Below, piece after piece: positions 42,175 through 51,607 of a DNA stretch of 64,000 nucleotides. The notes beneath the pieces are model-generated. The model was not told the origin of the DNA. It saw nothing but the letters and a program-made list of their open reading frames with translations, and did no database searches. The stretch's first letter is position 1; each line of letters opens with the position of its first letter. The stretch comes from Glaesserella parasuis (GTDB taxonomy: Bacteria > Pseudomonadota > Gammaproteobacteria > Enterobacterales > Pasteurellaceae): positions 1-64,000 of the forward strand of contig NZ_MUXW01000020.1 in the NCBI RefSeq assembly GCF_002015085.1. Reading direction: 5' to 3'. A program made the position numbers and the translations under genes.

Positions 42175-43422
42175 GTGAAATATCAAAATGATAGATTAGA
42201 ACTCGCTATAATTGTGTCAGTTTTACTGCATTTATTGTTGATAGGCTTATTAATACTGGGTTCTTTTTTCACTAATACTCACTTAGCTTCTGCTGGCGGA
42301 AGTGGCGGTGATAGTGAATCTCTTGAAGCTGTGATGGTTGATACTGGACAGGTAGCCGCTGAATATGGGCGATTAAAAGCTGAAAAGCAAGGGCAAGCGA
42401 AGGTTGAACCTAAAGAAGAGCCTAAAGAGGAAGTTAAGGAAGAGGTTGAAGATAAACCTACCCCAGAAGAAATTGCTGAACAACAAGAACGTGAGAAGGC
42501 AATTCAGTTAGCTCAGCAGAAGCAACAAGAAGAAAAACGTCAGCAAGAATTGGCTCGTCAAGAAGCATTGAAACAAGAGCAAATTAAGCAAGAACAGTTG
42601 AAAAAACAGCAGGAAGAAGCAACACAACGTAAACTTGCAGAAGCTGCTCGTTTGAAAGCTGAAGCCGAAGCAAAACGTTTAGAAGCCCTTGCAAAGCAAG
42701 CGGAAGAAGAACGGAAAATAAAAGAAGCAGAGCAACAAAAACGACTTGAAGAGCAGAAAAAGCTAAAAGCAGAACAGCAAGCTAAAGCACAAGCAGAAAA
42801 AGAAGCAAAAGAGAAAGCAGAACAAGAAGCGAAGCTCAAAGCCGAAAAAGAGGCTAAAGAAAAAGCAGAGAAAGAAGAGAAGCTCAAAGCTGAAAAAGAA
42901 GCAAAACTAAAAGCGGAGAAAGAAGCTAAGGCAAAAGAGGAAAAAGAAGCGAAAGCTAAAGCTGCTGCAGAGGCAAAAGCGAAAGCTGAAGCGGCTGCAA
43001 AAGCTGAAAAAGCGAAAAATAATAAAGCGCTTGATGATTTTTTAAGTGGCGGCGAAGTTGGCGGAGGCACGAGCAACGGCGGTAATAAAAATAGTGCTGG
43101 CTCACAAGGCTCTGGCGGTACAAAAGGTTTAGGTCAGGGTGCTAATGTTGATGGCAATGCCTATGGGCAGCGAATTAAAAAACTTATTCAGTCAAAATAC
43201 CGTGTTGATCCGAGTTTTGCAGGTAAACAATGTGATGTGAAAATTTTCCTAGAGCGAGATGGTACTATTACCAACTATCAAGTCGTTTCAGGGGATAAAG
43301 CAGTGTGTGATGCGGCTGTAAGTGCAATTGTAGCAACCCGTAAAGTGCCACCAGCACCATCAGATGCAGTTTATCAGCAATATAAGTCACCAACATTAGA
43401 TTTTAGTTTAAAAGTTCAATAG
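42175..43422 (+). CDS. tolA: Tol-Pal system protein TolA
   Basis: This 415-residue protein spans from the inner membrane to Pal. An N-terminal helix (about residues 11-34) is followed by a very long Lys/Glu/Ala coiled-coil domain (about 65-285, many KAEKEAKE units). A Gly/Ser-rich hinge precedes a C-terminal globular domain (about 315-415) with two cysteines (KQCDVKIF, KAVCDAAV). The start is GTG. The low-complexity reverse strand gives a false 172-codon ORF. Confidence 0.94.
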   Translation: MKYQNDRLELAIIVSVLLHLLLIGLLILGSFFTNTHLASAGGSGGDSESLEAVMVDTGQVAAEYGRLKAEKQGQAKVEPKEEPKEEVKEEVEDKPTPEEIAEQQEREKAIQLAQQKQQEEKRQQELARQEALKQEQIKQEQLKKQQEEATQRKLAEAARLKAEAEAKRLEALAKQAEEERKIKEAEQQKRLEEQKKLKAEQQAKAQAEKEAKEKAEQEAKLKAEKEAKEKAEKEEKLKAEKEAKLKAEKEAKAKEEKEAKAKAAAEAKAKAEAAAKAEKAKNNKALDDFLSGGEVGGGTSNGGNKNSAGSQGSGGTKGLGQGANVDGNAYGQRIKKLIQSKYRVDPSFAGKQCDVKIFLERDGTITNYQVVSGDKAVCDAAVSAIVATRKVPPAPSDAVYQQYKSPTLDFSLKVQ

Positions 43423-43441
43423 TTCAACCTAGAGGGTTAAG

Positions 43442-44728
43442 ATGAAATTAGTATCTCGTTTAACGAGTATTCTTGGTGTTATCGGATTATTTTTTTCTGT
43501 TAGTGTAAAAGCTGAGTCAGATGTTAGAATTTCGATTGACCAAGGTGTGAGTATGGCTCAACCGATAGCGGTTATCCCATTTAAAGCAATGGGGGGCGTA
43601 CCTGATGATGTCGCTCAAATTATCGCTGATGATTTGAGAAATAGTGGCAAGTTTACACCGCTTGATCGTGCGAGTTTACCTGCACAACCAAGTTCAGCGG
43701 TAGAAGTTAATCCTGAACAGTGGACGAATATCGGCATTGATAATGTGGTTGTTGGGCAAGTATCTGTGGTAGGTGGTGGCTATAACATCGCTTATCAATT
43801 AGTGGATACCCTAGGAAAGTCAGGGGCAGCAGGCAATGTGATTGTACAAGGTTCATTTAATGTTCCAGCAGCTCAAATGCGTTTAGGTGCTCATACAGTA
43901 AGCGATCAAGTATTTGAAAAATTAACACAGATCCGTGGTGCATTTAGAACTAAAATCGCTTATGTGGTACAACGTGGAGTGTCCTCTTACGAGTTGCGTG
44001 TATCAGATTATGATGGTTTTAACGCCTTTACCATCGTAAAAAGTAAAGAGCCTTTAATGTCACCAGAATGGTCACCAGATGGTTCAAAATTAGCTTATGT
44101 GACTTTTGAAAACAAAAAATCACAGGTTGTTGTTCACGATATTCGTTCGGGAGCAAGAAAAGTGGTCGGATCTCTTAGAGGGCATAATGGCGCGCCCTCA
44201 TTCTCACCAGACGGTTCAAGAGTGGCGTTTGCTTCTAACCAAGATGGTGTATTAAATATTTATGTAACAGGGGTGGGCGGTGGTTCACCAAGACAATTAA
44301 CCAGTAACGCAGGAAATAATACCGAACCAAGCTGGTCACCAGATGGTGGTTATATCTTGTTTACATCAGACCGTGGTGGCTTACCACAGGTTTATCAAAT
44401 GAGTTCATCTGGTGGTGGTGCTAGCTTAATTGGTGGCAGCGGCAGTGGTAAAATTTCGGCAGATGGCAAGAATTTAATCATGGTTTCAGGTGATAGAATT
44501 GTAAGACGAGATCTTGTTTCGGGTAGCACAGAAGCAATCAGTTCTACGTTTTTAGACGAAAGTCCAAGTATTTCACCAAATGGAACAATGGTTATTTATA
44601 GCTCTACCAAAGGTGTGAGTAAAGTGCTACAATTGGTGTCCGCAGATGGGCGTTTCAAAGCTAATTTGCCGGGAGCAGGTGGACAATATAAATTCCCTGC
44701 TTGGTCACCTTATCTGACTAAACAATAA
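43442..44728 (+). CDS. tolB: Tol-Pal periplasmic beta-propeller TolB
   Basis: TolB is a 428-residue periplasmic protein with a signal peptide (about 1-24, ending VKA), an N-terminal domain that binds TolA, and a six-bladed propeller. WD40-like repeats are visible: PEWSPDGSKLAYVTFE, PSFSPDGSRVAFAS, PSWSPDGGYILFTSD. It binds Pal and peptides of colicins. It lies 19 bases after tolA. Confidence 0.95.
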   Translation: MKLVSRLTSILGVIGLFFSVSVKAESDVRISIDQGVSMAQPIAVIPFKAMGGVPDDVAQIIADDLRNSGKFTPLDRASLPAQPSSAVEVNPEQWTNIGIDNVVVGQVSVVGGGYNIAYQLVDTLGKSGAAGNVIVQGSFNVPAAQMRLGAHTVSDQVFEKLTQIRGAFRTKIAYVVQRGVSSYELRVSDYDGFNAFTIVKSKEPLMSPEWSPDGSKLAYVTFENKKSQVVVHDIRSGARKVVGSLRGHNGAPSFSPDGSRVAFASNQDGVLNIYVTGVGGGSPRQLTSNAGNNTEPSWSPDGGYILFTSDRGGLPQVYQMSSSGGGASLIGGSGSGKISADGKNLIMVSGDRIVRRDLVSGSTEAISSTFLDESPSISPNGTMVIYSSTKGVSKVLQLVSADGRFKANLPGAGGQYKFPAWSPYLTKQ

Positions 44729-44747
44729 TTCTTTTTTGGAGAAAAAA

Positions 44748-45197
44748 ATGAAAAAACTAGCTAAAGTTTTAATGATTGCGGCACCAGCTTTCGTTTTAGC
44801 AGCTTGCAGCAGCTCAAATGACAACGCAAGTGCTAATGCAGGTCAAACATTCGGTGGTATGTCTGCTCAAGATTTACAAACCCGTTACAACACTGTATAT
44901 TTTGATTTCGACAGCTACACAGTAAAAGCTGAAGATCAACAACTTTTAGATGCACACGCACAATACTTAGTTGCATCTAAAGGCAAAGTAACTGTTGCAG
45001 GTCACGCTGATGAGCGTGGTACTCCAGAGTACAACATCGCTTTAGGTCAACGTCGTGCTGACGCAGTTAAAGATGTTTTAGCAACTAAAGGTGCTAGCAA
45101 CGTAGCAACAGTTTCTTACGGTGAAGAAAAACCAGCAGTATTAGGTCACTCAGAAGCTGATTACTCTAAAAACCGTCGTGCAGTGTTAGAGTACTAA
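44748..45197 (+). CDS. pal: Peptidoglycan-associated lipoprotein Pal
   Basis: This outer-membrane lipoprotein has lipobox LAAC (Cys20) and a C-terminal OmpA-like peptidoglycan-binding domain (VYFDFDSYTVKAEDQQLL, VAGHADERGTPEYNIALGQRRADAV). It is the P6-type antigen of Haemophilus. ATG 44748 with TTGGAG upstream gives 149 residues; the upstream TTG is part of the RBS region. Confidence 0.95.
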   Translation: MKKLAKVLMIAAPAFVLAACSSSNDNASANAGQTFGGMSAQDLQTRYNTVYFDFDSYTVKAEDQQLLDAHAQYLVASKGKVTVAGHADERGTPEYNIALGQRRADAVKDVLATKGASNVATVSYGEEKPAVLGHSEADYSKNRRAVLEY

Positions 45198-45224
45198 TTT
45201 TTAGTTTTCTAAAATGCCAAACAG

Positions 45225-45256
45225 TAAAGCTCCGAAAATTCGGGGCTTTATTTTTA
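45225..45256 (+). terminator. Intrinsic terminator of tol-pal
   Basis: TAAAGCTCCG (45225-45234) and CGGGGCTTTA (45241-45250) pair with one mismatch, followed by TTTTTAT. It lies 28 bases after pal and closes the cluster. Confidence 0.8.
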
Positions 45257-45342
45257 TGTGTAAATTCTATATTACTTAATTATTTTTTAAGGATTTTCCG
45301 TTAAAATGCTCACAATTTTGAATAAGTAAGTAAGGGCAGTCG

Positions 45343-46203
45343 ATGCAATTTATTGGGAAAATTCTCGGTTTCATTTTAGGTTATAAGTTTTTTGGCGGAT
45401 TTTTTGGCGGTTTGCTAGGGCTTATTATTGGGCATTGGGGCGATAAAAAACTGTATGAGCTAGGTAGCGTATCTTCAACTATGTTTGGCAAAGCACTAAC
45501 TCGTCAGTCACTCTTTATGCAGACAACTTTTGCGGTATTAGGACATATTTCCAAAGCAAAAGGACGAGTAACGGAAAATGATATCCAGCTTGCCCGTCAG
45601 TTAATGGCGAATATGAAACTCGATGCAAATAATCAACAACTTGCTCAAAAAGCCTTTACTTTAGGAAAAGAGGCTAATTTCCCGTTACGCCAAGTTATGC
45701 AAGAGTTCCGTGAAGCCTGTGGACAACGCCGTGATTTATTGCGTTTCTTCGTGGAAGTTCAAATGCAAGCTGCATTACAAGATGGCAATTTAGATGGCAA
45801 TGAGCAACAAATTTTATTCACTATCGCCGAAACGTTAGGAATGTCTCGTTTACAGTTTGAGCAGATGATAGCAATGGTGGCAGCAGCTCAACGTTTCCGC
45901 TCAGGCTATTATCAATATGAACAGCAAGGCTCAAACCAACAAGGACAATATCAAGGAAATTATGGTGGTTATCAGCGTTCAAGTGAACCAAGTTTAAAAG
46001 ATGCTTATAGCGTATTAGGGGTGTCAGAAAGCGGCGATCAAACGACGGTTAAACGTGCCTATCGCAAATTAATGAATGAACATCACCCAGATAAGTTAGT
46101 CGCTAAAGGTTTACCGCCTGAAATGATGGAAGTGGCAAAAGAAAAAGCACAGCAAATTCAAGCTGCTTATGATCTTATTTGTAAATCAAAAGGTTGGAAA
46201 TAA
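45343..46203 (+). CDS. djlA: Membrane-anchored co-chaperone DjlA
   Basis: This 286-residue protein has an N-terminal glycine-rich transmembrane segment (IGKILGFILGYKFFGGFFGGLLGLIIGHW), a TerB-like helical domain (about 50-185), a Gln/Tyr/Gly-rich linker and a C-terminal J domain (about 220-286) with HHPDKL. It is an inner-membrane co-chaperone that stimulates DnaK. Its stop codon overlaps the next start (TAATG). Confidence 0.93.
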   Translation: MQFIGKILGFILGYKFFGGFFGGLLGLIIGHWGDKKLYELGSVSSTMFGKALTRQSLFMQTTFAVLGHISKAKGRVTENDIQLARQLMANMKLDANNQQLAQKAFTLGKEANFPLRQVMQEFREACGQRRDLLRFFVEVQMQAALQDGNLDGNEQQILFTIAETLGMSRLQFEQMIAMVAAAQRFRSGYYQYEQQGSNQQGQYQGNYGGYQRSSEPSLKDAYSVLGVSESGDQTTVKRAYRKLMNEHHPDKLVAKGLPPEMMEVAKEKAQQIQAAYDLICKSKGWK

Positions 46204-46826
46204 TGCAAAAAAGTTCTCATATCGTTCCGCTTTTCTTAGCGATTGTGATTACGGTTGTTTCCGTATGGTCTGGTTTTAACCCGACAGACAGAGCCGTCTG
46301 GTATGCAGAAGTAATGCCGATTTTTGTGGTATTTGCTCTACTTCTACTCACTTATCAACATTTTCAATTTAGTGGGCTTGCCTATGTGCTGATGTCACTG
46401 TGGATGATTATGCACCTCATCGGTGCAAAATATACCTTTGCGAATGTGCCGTTTGATTGGGCAAATCAGTATTTGACCTTCTTAGGCGAAGATCGTAACC
46501 ACTTTGATCGTGTAGCTCACTACATTATCGGCTTTTATAGTTTCCCAATGGCAGAATGGTTATTGCGTAAACGTAAATGCGGCTTGGGCGTGGCATTCTT
46601 CTTCTCGCTCTTTTTTATTATGTCAGTTGCCGCAACTTACGAAATCATCGAATGGCAATATGCAGTGATTGAAGGGGGTAATGCTGGCATTGAATTTTTA
46701 GGTTCGCAAGGCGATATTTGGGACGCACAAAAAGATATGCTTGCCGATACGTTAGGGGCAATTACTGCATTAATCATCTACTTAATTGCTCGCCCTGACC
46801 TACGTTTACACCATTTTTCTTACTAA
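46203..46826 (+). CDS. YjdF/DUF2238 family membrane protein
   Basis: This 207-residue protein has about five or six membrane helices. It carries the DUF2238 pattern: FDRVAHYIIGFYSFPMAEWLLRK, then ATYEIIEWQYAV, then DIWDAQKDMLADTLGAI. The conserved His, Glu and Asp in the membrane are family features, but no function has been assigned. It begins at ATG 46203, overlapping the djlA stop, rather than at TTG 46194. Confidence 0.82.
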   Translation: MQKSSHIVPLFLAIVITVVSVWSGFNPTDRAVWYAEVMPIFVVFALLLLTYQHFQFSGLAYVLMSLWMIMHLIGAKYTFANVPFDWANQYLTFLGEDRNHFDRVAHYIIGFYSFPMAEWLLRKRKCGLGVAFFFSLFFIMSVAATYEIIEWQYAVIEGGNAGIEFLGSQGDIWDAQKDMLADTLGAITALIIYLIARPDLRLHHFSY

Positions 46827-46841
46827 TAGCGGTCGGATTTT

Positions 46842-47795
46842 GTGGAAAATTTACCAAAAGTTATCCTTGCACCTATGCAAGGGGTGTTAGACCCTTTTGT
46901 GCGTCAATTATTAACGACAGTCAATGATTATGATCTGTGCATTTCAGAATTTGTGAGAGTGGTCGATCAAAAACTGCCGAAGAAAACGTTTTATCGCCTT
47001 TGCCCTGAATTACATAATAACGGTTTTACCCCATCGGGTACGCCTGTGCGTGTACAACTTTTAGGACAACACCCACAATGGTTAGCAGAAAACGCAGCAC
47101 TTGCCGTTGAACTAGGCTCGTACGGGGTTGATCTCAACTGCGGTTGCCCGTCTAAAACAGTGAATGGCAGTAACGGCGGTGCGTCCTTGCTGAAACAACC
47201 TGAATTGATTTATCGAGCAACAAAAGCAATGCGAGAAGCGGTGCCTAGCCATCTTCCTGTGTCGGTCAAAGTACGGCTAGGCTGGGACAGTAGCGAACAA
47301 GCCTTTGAGATCGCCGATGCGGTGGTGCAAGGCGGTGCAACGGAAATTACTGTGCACGGCAGAACCAAAATGGACGGCTATCGAGCAGAACGCATTAATT
47401 GGCAAGCCATCGGCGAGATAAAAAAACGACTGCCTATCCCTGTAATTGCAAATGGCGAAATTTGGGATTATCTCTCTGCAAAAAAATGTCGTGAAGTGAC
47501 CGCTTGCGATGCGTTAATGATTGGGCGTGGGGCGTTAAATGTGCCAAATTTAAGCAAAGTTGTGAAATATAATCAGCCTAAAATGGCGTGGAACGAGGTA
47601 TTACAGCTCTTATTTCAATATGTACATATGGAAAACGAACTGGATACCGGCTTTTATCACGTCGCACGCATTAAACAGTGGCTACGTTATCTCGATAAAG
47701 AGTATCCCGAAGCGGTGCAACTGTTTGATATTCTCAAAACAGAACACGGCTACGAAGGGTTAAAGCAACACATTACACAAGCGGTGAGATCTTAA
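46842..47795 (+). CDS. dusC: tRNA-dihydrouridine(16) synthase
   Basis: This FMN enzyme reduces U16 in the tRNA D-loop. The 317-residue chain is very similar to E. coli DusC: ILAPMQGVLDPFVRQLLTTVNDYDLC, VDLNCGCPSKTVNGSNGG with the catalytic Cys, VSVKVRLGWDS and ANGEIWDYLSA. The start is GTG 46842. The next gene overlaps by one base. Confidence 0.94.
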   Translation: MENLPKVILAPMQGVLDPFVRQLLTTVNDYDLCISEFVRVVDQKLPKKTFYRLCPELHNNGFTPSGTPVRVQLLGQHPQWLAENAALAVELGSYGVDLNCGCPSKTVNGSNGGASLLKQPELIYRATKAMREAVPSHLPVSVKVRLGWDSSEQAFEIADAVVQGGATEITVHGRTKMDGYRAERINWQAIGEIKKRLPIPVIANGEIWDYLSAKKCREVTACDALMIGRGALNVPNLSKVVKYNQPKMAWNEVLQLLFQYVHMENELDTGFYHVARIKQWLRYLDKEYPEAVQLFDILKTEHGYEGLKQHITQAVRS

Positions 47796-48841
47796 TGGAA
47801 AAACGCATTTTTACCGAAGAAATGGTTGAAACAGAAGTAAAACATCAACCAAAACAAGAGTTTAGCGACGCAGACATTCAGCTTGACGAAGATCCAAAAG
47901 CAGTTGAAGCAGAACTGATTATTGAAGAAAGTTTAAAACCCTCTTGCTTCTGGCTAAGGTTATTTCTAGCTGCGTTGGCTCTGTTTGGCGTTGCGACCAT
48001 TGCTCAATCAGTGCAATGGTTGATTGATACTTGGCAAGCAAATCAATGGATCTATTTTGCCTTTGCCGTTGCTTTTTTTGGCATCAGTTTGGCTGGTGTA
48101 GGGGCTATTATCAACGAATGGCGGAAGTTACGTTGGTTGCGTAAACATCATTATCATCAGCAAGTGAGCCAACAATTACTACTGGAAACAGCGGATACAA
48201 GCGGTGAAAAAGCACGAGAATTTTGCAAATTGGTGGTTAAAAATTTGGCTCAAACGCCGATGGTTCAACAGGCGGAACAGCGTTGGCAATCTCAGCTTGA
48301 CGAAGCCTATAACAGCCAAGAAGTGCTGTATCTTTTCAGTGAAAATGTATTAAGCCCGATTGATAACCAAGTGAAAAAGTTAATTAGTAAAAATGCGGTG
48401 GAAAATGCAATTATCGTTGCAGTAAGCCCTTTGGCGTTGGTGGATATTTTAATGGTGGCGTGGCGAAACATTGCTTTAGTCAATAAAATCACCAAAGCCT
48501 ACGGTATGGAATTGGGCTATATCAGCCGTTTAAAACTGTTCCGAATGGTGATGACCAATATGCTCTTTGCAGGGGCAACGGAAATTGCCAGCGATGTCGG
48601 GTTAGATTTTTTCTCACAAAATCTCACCGCTCGTTTATCGGTTCGAGCGGCACAAGGGATTGGTATGGGACTGCTCACCGCTCGCTTAGGCATTAAGGCA
48701 ATGGAATTTTGTCGTCCAGTGGTGTTCCAACAAAATGAACGACCAAAACTTTCTGTTGTCAGACAAGAGCTGATCGGCGTTCTAAAAGAACAAATGTTCA
48801 GTAAAAGTAGGGAAGAATTTGAGTTTTTCCACAATAATTAA
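47795..48841 (+). CDS. YcjF/UPF0283 family membrane protein
   Basis: This 348-residue protein has an acidic N-terminal tail (about 1-45), two close transmembrane helices (about 50-70 and 78-100), and a conserved C-terminal DUF697-like part (NAIIVAVSPLALVDILMVAWRNIALVNKI, ARLGIKAMEFCRPVVF). It belongs to the YcjF family of inner-membrane proteins, usually paired with the GTPase-like YcjX, which is not present here. A USS (ACAAGCGGT near 48197) lies in the gene. Confidence 0.85.
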   Translation: MEKRIFTEEMVETEVKHQPKQEFSDADIQLDEDPKAVEAELIIEESLKPSCFWLRLFLAALALFGVATIAQSVQWLIDTWQANQWIYFAFAVAFFGISLAGVGAIINEWRKLRWLRKHHYHQQVSQQLLLETADTSGEKAREFCKLVVKNLAQTPMVQQAEQRWQSQLDEAYNSQEVLYLFSENVLSPIDNQVKKLISKNAVENAIIVAVSPLALVDILMVAWRNIALVNKITKAYGMELGYISRLKLFRMVMTNMLFAGATEIASDVGLDFFSQNLTARLSVRAAQGIGMGLLTARLGIKAMEFCRPVVFQQNERPKLSVVRQELIGVLKEQMFSKSREEFEFFHNN

Positions 48842-49115
48842 TTTTACAATATCTGCATGAGTTTACTGATGTTGTATTCTCTTCGGGGGCAAAATTGTGT
48901 AGTTGTTTTAAATTAAATACTAATCTGGCATAATGCCCGAAGAGCGAATTAATCCCTGAATAAAATGATTTACTGGCTGTTTTTGTTTGGATGTCAATCA
49001 TTAAATGATACGGACAGCGGTATAAATAATACGATTTAGCTATAGTAACTTATCAAGTTACTTTCTTATGAAAAAAAAGAGTTAATCAGATTAATTAAAT
49101 GTTTTAGGTTGTCTA
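48842..49115. other. Non-coding spacer before truA
   Basis: This 274-base AT-rich spacer contains a long-range GGCATAATGCC palindrome and CTTCGGG/CCCGAAG segments near 48881-48940. An antisense ORF (48798-49001) lacks support. I see no other feature. Confidence 0.5.
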
Positions 49116-49904
49116 ATGAAAATTGCCCTTGGAATTGAGTACGATGGTTGCCGTTATTGTGGGTGGCAGCGCCAACAATATGTTGATTCAGTACAGCAAA
49201 GATTGGAAGAAGCCTTATCAGTCATTGCAAATTCATCTTGTGAAGTGTTTTGTGCAGGGCGAACTGATGCGGGAGTACATGCTACTGGGCAGGTTGTACA
49301 CTTTGATACGGATGTAAATCGACCTATGCAGAGTTGGTGTTTAGGGACCAATGCTCATTTACCAGAAGATATTGTGGTGAAATGGGCTATTGGAGTAAGT
49401 GACGATTTTCATGCTCGTTTTAGTGCTCTTGCTCGTCGCTATCGTTATGTTATTTATAATAATAAATTACGTTCAGCCATATTACCGAAAGGGATTTCTC
49501 ATTATCACTATTCTCTGGATCATGAAAAAATGCATGAAGCAGGGCAGTTTTTATTGGGAGAGAATGATTTCAGTTCATTTCGAGCTGCGAAGTGTCAATC
49601 ACATACGCCATGGAGAAATGTTCATCATCTCATTGTGAGTCGCCATCAAGACTATATTATATTGGATATTCAAGCGAATGCCTTCGTTCACCACATGGTA
49701 AGAAATATAGTTGGTAGTTTGATTGAGGTTGGAAGAGGCGATAAACCTGTTGAATGGATTAAATGGCTATTAGAAAAACGAGATAGGACGTTGGCTGCAC
49801 CAACAGCGAAAGCTGAGGGACTATACTTGGTTGAAGTTATTTATCCTGAGAAATTTAGTATTCCTCAGATGCCATTAGGACCTTTATTCTATTATGGTAA
49901 ATAA
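49116..49904 (+). CDS. truA: tRNA pseudouridine(38-40) synthase
   Basis: TruA makes pseudouridine in the anticodon stem of many tRNAs. The catalytic Asp51 lies in CAGRTDAGVHATGQVVHF. Later family motifs are RRYRYVIYN, FRAAKCQS and FVHHMVRNIVGSLIEVG. 262 residues is standard. It lies 68 bases before rng. Confidence 0.95.
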   Translation: MKIALGIEYDGCRYCGWQRQQYVDSVQQRLEEALSVIANSSCEVFCAGRTDAGVHATGQVVHFDTDVNRPMQSWCLGTNAHLPEDIVVKWAIGVSDDFHARFSALARRYRYVIYNNKLRSAILPKGISHYHYSLDHEKMHEAGQFLLGENDFSSFRAAKCQSHTPWRNVHHLIVSRHQDYIILDIQANAFVHHMVRNIVGSLIEVGRGDKPVEWIKWLLEKRDRTLAAPTAKAEGLYLVEVIYPEKFSIPQMPLGPLFYYGK

Positions 49905-49972
49905 CTATTTATGTATATTTTAAGAAAATCAGTACTAGTATCTTTGTAAATGATTCTAGGGATAAATTTAAG

Positions 49973-51448
49973 ATGAATTGTGCAGAATTATTAGTCAATG
50001 TAACCCCAAGTGAAACGAGGGTAGCATTGGTTGAAAATGGTGTGTTAAAAGAAGTCCATATTGAGCGTGAGGCAAAGCGAGGTGTTGTCGGTAATATCTA
50101 TAAAGGACGAGTGACACGGGTTTTGCCTGGTATGCAGTCGGCATTTGTTGATATTGGCTTAGAAAAAGCGGCATTTTTACACGCCTCAGATATTGTTTCT
50201 CATACTGAATGTGTTGATGAAAGCGAGAAAAAGCAATTTGTTGTCAAAAATACCAGCGAGTTAGTGCGAGAAGGGCAGGATATTGTGGTGCAAGTGGTCA
50301 AAGATCCTTTAGGTACTAAAGGGGCAAGATTGACGACAGACATTACATTGCCCTCTCGTTATTTGGTTTTTATGCCAGAAAATAGTCACGTTGGCGTGTC
50401 GCAACGCATTGAAAGTGAAGAAGAACGTAATCGCTTAAAATCGTTAGTTGAGCCGTATTGTGATGAGCTAGGCGGTTTTATTGTAAGAACGGCTGCTGAC
50501 AGTGTGAGCGAAGAGAGCCTTGAACAAGATGCGGCTTTCTTAAAGCGGTTATGGCGAAAAGTACTAGAGCGAAAAGGAAAATATCCTGCGAGATCTTTAC
50601 TTTATGGGGAATTAGCTTTGGCACAACGAGTGTTGCGTGATTTCGTTGGAACGCATATTCATTCAATTCAAATTGACTCAAAAATGACCTATGAGCAGGT
50701 AAAAGAGTTCTTAGCTGAGTTTATGCCAGAGTTAGCCAAGAATGTGAGTTTATATAGTGGGACTTTACCCCTCTTTGATGTTTATCGCATTGAAGATGGT
50801 ATTCAAAAAGCCTTGGATAAACGTGTTGATCTAAAATCAGGTGGGTATTTAATCATTGAGCAGACAGAAGCAATGACCACCATAGATATTAACACTGGGG
50901 CTTTTGTCGGACACCGAAATCTTGCACATACGATTTTTAATACTAACATTGAAGCAACACAGGCAATCGCACATCAATTACAACTGCGAAATTTGGGTGG
51001 TATTATCATTATTGATTTTATTGATATGCAGGAAGAAGAGCATTGTCAGCGTGTGCTAGAGTCCTTAGAGCTTGCCTTAAAAGGCGACCGAGTTAAAACA
51101 AATGTCAATGGCTTTACCCAACTTGGTTTGGTTGAAATGACGCGTAAACGTACCAGGGAAAGCCTTGAACGAGTGTTATGTTGCGATTGTTCTTCGTGTA
51201 AAGGGCGAGGTACGATAAAAACCGTTGAAACAGTCTGTTATGAGATTGTTCGAGAGGTGGTTCGAGTTCATCATTTATACAAATCGGAACGTTATGTAGT
51301 ATATGCTTCTCGTAGCGTGGCGGAATACTTGATTAATGAAGAATCTCACGCATTGCTTGCGGAATTAGAAGTTTTTATCGGTAAAAAAGTCGAAATTAAA
51401 ATTGAGCCGTATTATCACCAAGATCAATTTGACGTAGTGGTAATGTAA
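49973..51448 (+). CDS. rng: Ribonuclease G
   Basis: This endoribonuclease of the RNase E/G family matures 16S rRNA and decays mRNAs. It has 491 residues, so it is RNase G without the long RNase E tail. Visible parts are the S1 domain (about 35-125, GNIYKGRVTRVLPGMQSAFVDIGLEKAAFLH), the catalytic DNase I-like domain with TTIDINTGAFVG and IIIIDFIDM, and the zinc-link motif CCDCSSCKGRG. Confidence 0.95.
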   Translation: MNCAELLVNVTPSETRVALVENGVLKEVHIEREAKRGVVGNIYKGRVTRVLPGMQSAFVDIGLEKAAFLHASDIVSHTECVDESEKKQFVVKNTSELVREGQDIVVQVVKDPLGTKGARLTTDITLPSRYLVFMPENSHVGVSQRIESEEERNRLKSLVEPYCDELGGFIVRTAADSVSEESLEQDAAFLKRLWRKVLERKGKYPARSLLYGELALAQRVLRDFVGTHIHSIQIDSKMTYEQVKEFLAEFMPELAKNVSLYSGTLPLFDVYRIEDGIQKALDKRVDLKSGGYLIIEQTEAMTTIDINTGAFVGHRNLAHTIFNTNIEATQAIAHQLQLRNLGGIIIIDFIDMQEEEHCQRVLESLELALKGDRVKTNVNGFTQLGLVEMTRKRTRESLERVLCCDCSSCKGRGTIKTVETVCYEIVREVVRVHHLYKSERYVVYASRSVAEYLINEESHALLAELEVFIGKKVEIKIEPYYHQDQFDVVVM

Positions 51449-51507
51449 TATTAGGCTTGATAGCTTAAAAAATAATCTATTTTGAAATAAAGTTGTTGCA
51501 AAATACA

Positions 51508-51540
51508 GGGGGGGGCTTAGAATTCCCCCGTCTTTTATTT
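51508..51540 (+). terminator. Terminator with G8 tract after rng
   Basis: A run of eight G (51508-51515) pairs through GGGGG with CCCCC (51525-51529), followed by GTCTTTTATTT. It probably ends rng transcription. The G8 homopolymer lies 93 bases before potD. Confidence 0.6.
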
Positions 51541-51607
51541 GAAAGACTTGGTTTTTTTGGAGTAATCCAACCTCTTCTTTATTTTACTCTTTTAGGAGAA
51601 CACATTG

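Noticed and set aside
42558..43076. 172-codon minus-strand ORF rich in Ala, Phe and Ser
   Set aside because: It is the mirror of the low-complexity Lys/Glu/Ala coil of tolA and has no RBS or family features.
48798..49001. 67-codon minus-strand ORF after the ycjF-like gene
   Set aside because: No RBS, signal or recognisable motif. It overlaps the coding end of the ycjF-like gene, and its composition is that of the spacer.
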